In this document: positions 55,466 to 64,000 of the stretch, piece after piece
Position numbering within the stretch: position 1 is the first letter of the stretch
How the letters are laid out: each line of letters starts with the position of its first letter
Assembly: GCA_963573305.1 (NCBI GenBank)
Contig: OY754339.1
Coordinates: 11,145,941-11,209,940 of the forward strand
Length of the DNA: 64,000 nt
Direction: 5' to 3'
DNA from: Pyrrhosoma nymphula
Lineage: Eukaryota; Arthropoda; Insecta; Odonata; Coenagrionidae
Position numbers and translations under genes: made by a program
Notes under the pieces: model-generated
The model's input: the letters and a program-made list of their open reading frames with translations, nothing else
What the model was told of the DNA's origin: nothing
Database searches by the model: none

Positions 55466-55705
55466 GAATAGCTCGGCAGCATTCCCGGCTCTCTTCATCC
55501 CACTCACAATCTTATTCGCTTTATTCCCCTTCCCCGCTTACCCATCATCTATCGCAGTCTTAATCATCCCCTAGCCACTCATTACCTCCTCCAACCACCT
55601 ACTCTTCTTCCTCCTAATATCTCCCCGAAGTTTCCTCTCCTCACACACCATACCAAGCACTTCCTCGTTTGTCTTCATTTCTGTCCATGTGCTCATCAGT
55701 AGTTT
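55466..55705 (-). pseudogene. LINE ORF2 C-terminal remnant (group B)
   Basis: The minus strand reads MKTNEEVLGMVCEERKLRGD, then IRRKKSRWLEEVMSG, a stop, GMIKTAIDDG, and AGKGNKANKIVSGMKRAGNA. This is the ..TNEEVL..V.E.R.LL..I..RK..W.GH.LR..GLIKT.IEG..EGKRGRGR.. block of group B elements. Two stops replace conserved positions. Confidence 0.78.
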
Positions 55706-55779
55706 TTTATGGCTCAATAGTCTAATAGCAAGTTAACAAAAAGCGTAAAATCGTAAGGTGTAAACATTTTATCTTAAGG

Positions 55780-56080
55780 TGGCTGGAGCCATTTTTGTCT
55801 CTGTACATACAGATTTGCGTCAAGCTTTGCATTTATGTTTTTATTAATATCTCAATAGATAATAGAAAAAATCATTATATCGGATTGGTATTTGGAATTC
55901 AATGTTATTTTAACACGTAGCCTTACGGCAAATGAAATATATTTCGTAATAAATCAATTACATATTTACAGATTTTCTTCTAAACGCAAAATTATACATT
56001 CCTCATTGTTATTATGGTTGCTAAATAAATGTATCAAGGTTCACGCCGAGTCAAAGATTCTAAAAAAACTTTTAGATATA
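55780..56080 (+). repeat. Dispersed repeat, partial copy (partner of 41320-41560)
   Basis: GTACATACAGATTTGCGTCA, TTTTATTAATATCTCAATAG and GTTATTTTAACACGTAGCCT are in the same order as at 41.34-41.47 kb. Confidence 0.65.
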
Positions 56081-56089
56081 ATTTTCGTA

Positions 56090-57570
56090 TAAATTTCAAA
56101 TTCCGCGGAGAGAAATATCAATAGCTCAAGTCATAATTGAAGCAAACATGTCAAATGTACCATTTGTATCATTTGTTCTTGTATCATTTCTATTACTGCA
56201 AATACGGTGAGTAACACCGTGAAAACATTTATACTTTAATTTAAAGTGTTGCTAGAATTTATATTCGTCTTTCTGGAAAAATTATTTAAAAGTACATTCA
56301 ATGACCCACGATTACTCCTCCAGCCACATTAATCCAATTCCCGCTTTTGCTTCATGATTTTCATAAAGATTTTCGCGAAAATGTTAACTATATTGGAGAG
56401 AGAAATGCTTTTTCCCAATTTCCAACCATTCTCTCTGACGGAAGAATCAAAATATCTTACAATTAGATAACTCCACTTGTAATATTTTCTGTCACGACCC
56501 TGGTCCTTTCATTCTCTCTAAGTTAGAATCATGTCGTTTCAAGTTCAGTTTGAGTGGAATTTAGCGTAGAAGCGTAAGATTTGGTTTTCCATGACTAATA
56601 GAGAACACTTTTCTTTCTGAGTAGCCCGATTACGAATTAATTTCCATTCTTTACTCATATTACGGTGGAACCACCTTGGTCTATGTGTTGAAAGAATCCC
56701 GGTTCAACGATGACGAACAGTGCAGACTATTGGTATGACAAGAATACCAGCGGGTTATAAGTGGGTGGGGTTTTTTGAGCTCCCCTTAAACCCATTCGCC
56801 AACCGAAAGAGTTAGTTGGGATCGTCGGCGATGGGACAGGAATGGTGCCGGGCTCCGATGACGGATATGGCGGGGAGATGGGAAGAGGGAGGTTGGGGGA
56901 TCCATTGGCATTCTCACGCGGAAGTGGGTGGGTGGGGGGGACCACCCACGGTGAGAAGGATGAGGGGAGGGAGGGGAGAAAGACGGAGGGGAAGACACTA
57001 GTAGTAGCGATGCGATTTGTGATTCCCTCACGCGCGCCAATTCTTCCCCTTCCCTCTCGCGTGGACACAAGGACGCCGTCCTTTCTTCAAAGGGCGAAGC
57101 CGTCAGACGAGCCAAGCCAACCACCACCGGAAACAGCAGAAGCGACACCGGCGACTAACGGAAGGAATCGTAAAAGTACTCTCCCAATAATATGCTCACA
57201 CCAAGTCAAAAAATATTACACGATGCAACTTGCAACGGCGCAACTGAAGGCAATACAATTCGAAGTCTTCAACTTTTGAGGCAAGACTCAATAGTTACGG
57301 AGACTCCAGCGCAACTGCGTTAGTCAAAGCAAACACATACTAAATTCCTTCTTTTGTTTTTTTACGAAAAAAATACTGCTTTCAGTGATTGTATGCCTAA
57401 GCTATTGGAAACCAAAATTATGTCACGAATTATGTAGGTTTTTCAACACGTACATTTTAATGAACATTTTATTCAGCCGCAGGAGCCGACTGCAGCGCGA
57501 AGATTATTCTTTATCAGAAGTTGCCAAGGCACTTGCGTAAAGACAGCAATTTTAAGTCCATTCTAATATC
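56090..57570. other. Non-coding AT-rich sequence, then a GC-rich island (56760-57180)
   Basis: The island holds overlapping frames on both strands (plus 56842-57279, minus 56786-57148) rich in Gly/Pro/Arg, with no domain. GGGTGGGTGGGGGGG at 56927-56941 is a compact G-quadruplex candidate. A promoter is possible but not shown. Confidence 0.35.
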
Positions 57571-57577
57571 CAAAGCT

Positions 57578-57795
57578 AGCTCCCGCGGTGGCGGCGGGGT
57601 AAATGTCCTCGCCAGCTAATCCGAGGGTCGCGGGTTCGAGTCCCGCCTGGGTCGGTTTTTTAGCATGCCCAGGGCATGAGTGATTCTGTCATGTTCTGGT
57701 GGTTTGGCCCCTGAGAACGAGAAGACATTCCAGTGGCTTATTGGGATCGCAGGGGCATACGGACCACCAGAATCGTCCGAGAGCAAACAAAAAAA
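57578..57795 (+). mobile_element. tRNA-derived SINE, near-full-length
   Basis: The head contains GCGGTGGCGGCGGGGTAAAT (A-box region) and GCGGGTTCGAGTCCCGC, a perfect tRNA T-arm and B box. It is followed by TTTTTTAGCATGCCC, the body TGGTGGTTTGGCCCCTGAGA, the 3' segment GGACCACCAGAATCGTCCGA and an A-rich tail. The 3' segment recurs at 2096-2162 (minus). A functional tRNA gene is unlikely, because the upstream half does not form a normal acceptor/D arm and the repeat body continues. Confidence 0.82.
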
Positions 57796-57799
57796 AGTG

Positions 57800-58055
57800 A
57801 TTGCTAGAAATAGAATTAACAGAGGTATTCTATCGATTGGCATAGGCCTAGGTGGAGATAAATTTGCATCCATGTACTTGAGATGATGGATGGAATCGTG
57901 TAATCAGATAGGGACCTGCGCCTGCAAAAGAAATAGCGGTTTTTTACTATCTTCCGTTAAAACCTACCTTAACCATTAAATTTATCGAATAATAATAATA
58001 AGGATTCTTTTGAAGCCACTAATCCCTTTCCTTAAACCAGATTTAATTCTTCCAC
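57800..58055. other. No feature recognised
   Basis: AT-rich, with a short (AAT)n run near 57990. Confidence 0.4.
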
Positions 58056-58059
58056 TCTG

Positions 58060-58290
58060 AGTACATCATATTTATCTTCAAGCTACCCATGAATCTTCTA
58101 CTTTCTCTCATTCTTCCCCGATCACGCAACATCTTCCTCTCTGGAACACAGTCTTAAGCATCCCCTCTTCGACTCTCATTTTCGCTTCTTCCAACCAATA
58201 CATTTGCCCTTCACAAATTTCCTTCTGTAAAATCTTCACCTCATTCATCGTGCCAAGCAATTCGTCCGTAACACGAAAGTTCATACAAAT
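58060..58290 (-). pseudogene. LINE ORF2 C-terminal remnant (group B, diverged)
   Basis: The minus strand reads RVTDELLGTMNEVKILQKEI, then MYWLEEAKMRVEEGMLKTVF. This keeps the spacing of ..VTNEELL..M.E...L..I......W..... of group B, but with heavy substitution. Confidence 0.5.
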
Positions 58291-58299
58291 TTTAATTTG

Positions 58300-59320
58300 G
58301 AATTCGCTTCGTTCGTTGCGGAATCAGTGATTATGTTTCTCAGGGATGGTAAAAAGCATCATATTGAGTACAATGTGTTCATGAGGAATTGATAATGATT
58401 ATAAAATATATTCTTTAAAGGGAATTCGGTATCAACTGCCTTAAAGTTCCTTCTACAAGAATTTCAGTACACATATTCTAGACTGAGAAGACCGTATTAG
58501 CATCACGAATTCATTATCAATCAATGGACGGTGTTTAGCGATCACTAAAATATTTGTTTTGCTCCTGAAGAACTCGAACATGTACTTTCTTCTCTTTGCT
58601 GCTCACAAAATTAATAAAGTTGGTAATCACCAATATCGATTGCATGCATCTCATAACCCTGGCGTGCCATTAATTCTTTCCGCAGAAAAGTTCGTACTCG
58701 GTGAAACTTTCCTCGAAATTTAAATTCAACCTCTGATGCACACCTGCCTTAGAAGTTAATCATTAACGTCGAAGCTGACAGCTCTAGCACGGCGGCGGTT
58801 GTTCAGTGCTTGAAGCGAGAATAACTAAGCCATCTCCAAATTATTTGTTCACGTATTATTGCCTCAGTTCTCAGCGTCATAATTTTTCACCACAAATATA
58901 GGTCATATGCATTCCGGGAACGAGAGGACGAAAGCATTTCCTTCAGCGCTTCCAAAGAGTCTCCTAATAATTTCCAGGGACTGTGACTGTCCTGATCGGG
59001 GGACCCTCTCCTTTCATCTTCGTTTTCCGCATCCCGTTTTGCCGTCTCCCGATGGACGGAATGTGGCGGCGGCGCTTTGTTCACCCGCCTGCCAGTGATA
59101 GGGCATTGAATAGAGCAGGTGAAACGCAACGAGTGAAAATGATTACACTGTACCAGAATTTGTTTTGTAGTTGAGGACATAAGGTGTGGAAATGCCGTTT
59201 TGTCCAAGGGAGCATTCGCGAGGACAAAGGATTGATGAGGGAAACTCTGGGAAACTACATTAAACAAAAACATTAGTTAACATTTGAACATGGGAAAGAA
59301 AATGTGCGTAAATTGGACGC
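58300..59320. other. No feature recognised
   Basis: No domain in the frames at 58887-59273; no repeat partner seen. Confidence 0.4.
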
Positions 59321-59329
59321 TTTTGAGAC

Positions 59330-59570
59330 GCAGATCTAAAGAAGAATGGAAATAGTGAACGAGATAGCGAGAAGGAAAAACGAGGAAGTGCTAGAGATGG
59401 CAAAGGAGGAAAGGAAGCTAAAACAGCGGAGGGCATTTGGGGGAGGGAGTAGAAATGTTCTAAGGATGAATTGAGAATGGACGACGTTGAGAAGAGGGTG
59501 ACAGAGGGATGAAAATTGGATAAGTTACAGTAATGATTTATAAAGTAGAACACACGCTGAGGGTTGTGAA
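59330..59570 (+). pseudogene. LINE ORF2 C-terminal remnant (group B, diverged)
   Basis: The plus strand reads MEIVNEIARRKNEEVLEMAK and EERKLKQRRAF, corresponding to ..I.W.....NEEVLE.V.EER.LK..., then loses the frame. Confidence 0.5.
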
Positions 59571-59579
59571 GTGCAAAGC

Positions 59580-62120
59580 TCAGGAGTGAATAAATATAAA
59601 GACGAAATGACAACAAAATAACAAAATTGCTAGAATTGAACCGTTTGGACCAAAATCCTACTTGTCAATTGGTATAATAAAAAATAATGATGGCGCTTTC
59701 AGCTCGGCGGGAGTCATTTCTTAATATACTATCGCGGTAGGTCTCGCCGTGCATCAGAGAAGCAGTATCAGTATTATGCAACTGCATCAAGTAAGATCCG
59801 ATTTTCTTCCAACCCGTATTTGGTCCACCATAACCTTTTCCAAGCAGATTGAGACTAGTATCTTTCAGCAGGGGTGGTCCTGCATGCCCAACCACTCTGC
59901 GGCCAGCGGAATGCGTTCTTTCTGTCTGTGACCGACGAGATACCAATCTTTGTTCCACTCTCTTAGCAATCACTCAACTCAATCGCGAGCATTAGCCTCC
60001 CGTCTTCCTTCGTAGACCTCATTGGGCGGTCTAGAAAGAAGGGGGACAAGAAGCAATCATCATAACACAAGAAATACAATTTTAAAATGATATTAGAGTG
60101 CTTATTAATAAATACGAGTCAGTACTTTGTCAAAGAACAGTCATTAAAACACATCATCCCAAAATTAGCAAGAACAAAATATGCTTGATATTTAAAGTAT
60201 TCAATTATATTCATATTGGGGCATTAACAACCGCTACTTATGAATTTTTTTAACTTGGGCTTAAAGTGATTAAGTGCTTTGAATAAATATCTTAATTAGA
60301 TATAACTTAAAAAAACGTTGCTAGCATTTATTTTTTCTCGTGTACTAAAAATGTGGAATCTCCTCTTAATTAAGAAACAGATAAGCAGAATATCAACGTG
60401 ATAAATTGACACAAATGCATTATAAAAATCATGCATTTAAGTTATTTATAGTTTTACACCGTTTGAGTCCATAAACTGGTCTACACAGCATGGAAACGTC
60501 TGAATACTAAATTATTGAAAATAATGCATTTATTACTATTTTTTTCTAGAAAGATGGCGATAACGCTGACACAATAAAGATGAATTTCCATACGGTTGCT
60601 ACAAATGAATTTATATAAAAACGTTAAAATTATAAAAATCTTGCAATTAGAACGACCATAAATTTGAGTTCAGACGAAAATATTTCCAACAAACAGAGAC
60701 AATATTACGTTAAACATAAACCCATCACACACGATGATACTCAGCATGGTGGCTGAATCTCAAATGCCAAAAGGTAAAATCAATCAGTAAAATTTAAAGT
60801 TGGTAGATTACAGATAATATTTTAGGGTTTAATGCAACAAAACCCCTTTTCTTTTAGCGTCGTAACTTTGACAGATCAATAATTCAAACTGGGAAATTGA
60901 TTTCTGCGTTTTCAGACTTTCAAAAGTATAACTTTATAACTATAATTTTTTTCCTTTTTCAATCATATTTTCACTGAAATAATGCGTTTGCTCAACGAGA
61001 CAAAGAACTTTCCCAGCACATTTGTTCTGAGAGTCACGTAATGTTGCTTCCCTAGAATGAATATAGCTTTCTGTTAAGATTTTCCAAGGGATTTTCAAGA
61101 GTGTCAAGGAGAGCCATGAACTGGTCTGGGTCCCCAGAGAATCACTCTGTAAATTTTATATCGGATATTTAATTTCTTTAATGGTGTATAATTTCATGGA
61201 TGCGACAGAATTGATCTCGAGCGCTAATATCATAAATCTCAAACGTAAAAACATTCAAAATTAAAAAAAGGTGGTACTGTCCACTAGTGGTCAGTCAGTG
61301 GCTAGTCAATTGTCATCATGATTTAATGCTAACCTACTCTTCAAAGTCAAATTTTATAGGACTGAGAAGTCCACAACCTACATTTTTACACCATACATAT
61401 GCACATGGCAATATATCCTTTCTTCCCTCGCCAGAAATTCCTGGGCGTTCATCTTACCATATTGAACTCGTCGCCTCCAATACTTTCTAAAGCCCATCTC
61501 TTCGAAGGTCTATAATTAACACGCTCAAGCACACACTAACGCACCATCTTCCTTGAGAACTCCGAAAAAATTCACTGTTTCGTTTCAGCGTTTGGCTCGT
61601 ATCTCTTTTCAAGGTCTTTTCAGATAGTATTGGGCCTCCTCTTTCAACCGTGAGGGGGGTCGCCACTGCTGACGCAACACGTATTATAGCGTTATCTCCG
61701 TCTTTTGCCTGATCCTCAAGAATTCAAAATGTCTATTCTCAGCCCTAAAATGAGCACAAATTGTGGAAGATATTCCATTGTTTGTGGTGGTCTCTCTTTA
61801 TTTACAACCGTTTCTAACACTCTGTATTCGCAGTACTACGATGGTTCCACCGTTGTATGAGTTAACCACCAAAGTCCCAGTGTCCTCCATTGGAGACATA
61901 AAACAGTTCTTTTCATTTGTTGTATCCCAGAATGTACTTTGCAATATTTGCATCGCAATGTAGTAAATTCAGTAGGTATATTTTGCAGCATCATTCCAAG
62001 GCACTCTATGGAATAATTCTGTGTTTAATCTGAATATAATGTAATTTACATCTTTGAATCTTATAGAAAAATATATTCTGTCTGAATTCAAAAACAAAAT
62101 TAAACCTTTCCATAATTCAG
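59580..62120. other. No feature recognised
   Basis: Long AT-rich stretch without coding family, repeat partner or RNA motif. Confidence 0.4.
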
Positions 62121-62124
62121 CGTC

Positions 62125-62305
62125 CCATCCGACGCCTATCACCACACTTAAGGTGCTATGAACAAGGCACCATGTTGGGGTGAAGGTATTTCCAGAGAAA
62201 AATCTCCACCGGGGCCGGGATTCGAACCCTTGTCCTCAAGGTGAGATGCCAGTAATCTAGCCGGTTATGCAATACCAACTGCTCACCAACCCGGAGGTAT
62301 AATTG
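62125..62305 (-). mobile_element. tRNA-derived SINE, minus strand
   Basis: On the minus strand AGTTGGTATTGCATAACCGG (A-box region) is followed by AAGGGTTCGAATCCCGGCCC (B box) and the body GGTGGAGATTTTTCTCTGGA, TACCTTCACCCCAACATGGT. It is a different family from the SINEs at 50.3 and 57.6 kb, since the bodies do not match. Confidence 0.75.
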
Positions 62306-62309
62306 CAAT

Positions 62310-64000
62310 TGGTTCGCAGACTGCATTTTAAAAGTATGTATGAATATGTACATCATTCCCGTCAGTAGTATGTGATTCATTACCTACGAACTGGGAGATT
62401 TCATCTCGGACTGTTTCTAAGACACCATCAGTCAACGAGAATTAAAGCCATGAACTTTGGGATAGCTGGATAGCATCACACATCCCCTTAACAGGCTTAA
62501 TCGTCCGGAACTCGTCCTTGTCCTTTACGGAGTACCATACGGCGCAAAACTCGTCGACCTGTGATTACCTAGTGAAAATGCACGTAGGAACAAACTAAAT
62601 AGGATTTGAAGGCTTGCCACTCACTCACCCTTGATACGATATGAAACCTCATGATGTCATCCGTTCAGCCTTCCGTGCGAAAAAAGCTTTGCCCTACAAG
62701 GGTGCACGGTCGGCCAATAAAAGGCTTGGAATAACGCAATATGCCACAGAGCTAAACTTTCACCATGAATGTATTTCTAGAACTTTGTTAATGCGGCAAA
62801 AAATCAGTATCGGAGCTAGGTGCTGGGTGCTATTTATATAGCAGTATATAGCTAGGTACTCTTTATGATTTCTTTAAGGACTAAGTACCTGCAATGATAG
62901 AAGATATGAAATTGGTTACAAGCATTCAAATTTGCTGTCATGAACTATTCTAATCTCAAAAAAAATGTAAACAGAAGCGAGCATACGCAAACCACCAGCT
63001 GCGCGACTTTGGATGAGGAGTATAGCGTCATTTCAGCTATAGGCGATCACTGATTTGAAAGTTCATATTTTGATCCTTAAATGTCTTTTTTTTTAAATAA
63101 GGTTGATACACTTTTAGCAGAAAGTTTTATAAAGATATTACTAGCAACGATCTATTATTTAAATTCACAGTTGTTATTGAAACCGTCGGTATTTTTTCGT
63201 ATTCAAACGAACTTATTTCACTGCAAGTGTAGGACAGACACTAAAGAGACTATACTGACAGCTATAGGTACATTTATAGAAATAAGTAATACGCAAATAA
63301 ATTAGCTATAGGAGCCGGTATTTTGATCGGTGCGATGGTTAAAACGATCAAAAAATATGCTACATTTCAATTTTAACAGCTTTTTTTTATTAGCATACTA
63401 GCCCCGAGGCTCGAGCCAGCTTAAACGAATTGGAGCTGCATTATAGTTGCTCCCACACCTTCGTCTTGACCAAGAATGCGAGAGGAATGATTCACCGAGG
63501 TTCTTTCATTAGCCATTCCTGCGCACGTGGAATGCAATGCGGTAAGAGTCATGCCTGTTACTACTTCGTCCATCGCGCGTGCCCATCGCCTCGCATGACA
63601 TTAGCGGCCTCTTTCGTCCACGGGGCAAATACCGCAGATCGGCGGGACTCTTTTGGCGTAAAGTTTTCTCGTTATTATATAGCAAAATATGAATATATAT
63701 GCAAAAAAGGACCAACGCTTCGACGAACGAGTTGTTCAAGTCCATCGTCTTCAGGCTGAATGTCGTTGAATTAAAGTGCAGCAATCTTATCAAGGGTGTG
63801 ACGGAATTGCGATATCTCGTATGGATTACTACTAACGTCAATTGTTTCAGGGGCAAATGGAAAAATACGTATGCGTGAAAAAGATAAAGATTGTATGCTT
63901 TTGCCATAAATCTTTTATTTTTTTGAAAAAATGCAGAAACTATTCCTTTTGTTGTAAGACGTTTATCAGCGTCCATTTAAAATACGCCTGGAACCACACG
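62310..64000. other. No recognised gene; weak module-like hairpin near 63715-63754
   Basis: On the minus strand CTGAAGACGATGGAC and GTTCGTCGAAGCGTTGG (63754-63705) recall the CTGAAGA...GAAAC modules, with GAAGC in place of GAAAC. The minus frame 63509-63976 (155 codons) crosses this motif and has no domain, so I treat it as chance. Confidence 0.35.

Noticed and set aside
57590..57655. Functional tRNA gene
   Set aside because: Only the T-arm/B-box half is convincing. The sequence continues into a repeat body shared with 2096-2162, so it is a SINE head.
63509..63976. 155-codon minus-strand frame
   Set aside because: No recognisable domain or signal, and it covers a module-like repeat. Treated as a chance frame.

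Overview
The window looks like a gene-poor, repeat-rich stretch of an invertebrate animal nuclear genome, most likely an arthropod. It is mostly AT-rich with GC-rich islands. It has no bacterial gene spacing, and almost every coding-like segment is a broken transposable element. I cannot name the species. No rRNA, CRISPR array or complete multi-exon gene is visible.

The one candidate host gene is a short first coding exon at 7125-7234 (+). It encodes an arginine-rich start, a hydrophobic signal peptide and then Gly-Asn-Trp-Trp, and it stops at a strong splice donor inside the second Trp codon. That residue context and intron phase are those of Wnt ligands, best matched by Wnt1/wingless; Wnt5 and Wnt6 are alternatives. 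A GC- and CpG-rich island with polypyrimidine tracts (about 5340-7124) precedes it and is the likely promoter/5' UTR. If the call is right, much of 7.2-64 kb may be its first intron or flank, because no second Wnt exon was recognised.

Layout. 0-2.2 kb: TATA-rich palindromic repeats, a 360-bp direct duplication, and a LINE remnant abutting a SINE tail. 2.2-5 kb: an internally deleted Ty3/gypsy-like copy (integrase C-terminus between two LTR-like repeats) and two LINE reverse-transcriptase remnants. 5.3-7.2 kb: GC island and Wnt-like exon. 7.4-22 kb: mostly non-coding, with LINE tails, short dispersed repeats, four remnants of a CCGGCGA...CGTTTCGA module and a 179-bp hAT-type miniature element. 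22-25 kb: two opposed copies of one LINE family making a large palindrome, one of them split by a 556-bp TTAA-flanked miniature transposon. 25-32 kb: inverted repeats, a relic of a zinc-finger-like protein, another LINE, a second TTAA element and a second hAT element. 36-45 kb: a 5'-truncated LINE with a 13-bp target-site duplication, several fragments of a second LINE group, tandem CTGAAGA...GAAAC modules and a third TTAA element. 45.6-49.3 kb: a 3.1-kb piggyBac element with intact 13-bp ends and TTAA duplications but a ruined transposase, directly beside a 527-bp foldback element. 49.7-64 kb: inverted modules, three tRNA-derived SINEs, a permuted palindrome, a (TA)n microsatellite and more LINE fragments.

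The strongest results are the Wnt-like exon, the piggyBac copy, the TTAA element family (one insertion interrupts a LINE reading frame exactly), the two hAT elements with 8-bp duplications, the LINE with its duplication, and the foldback structures. The hammerhead-ribozyme reading of the CTGANGA...GAAAC modules is speculative.
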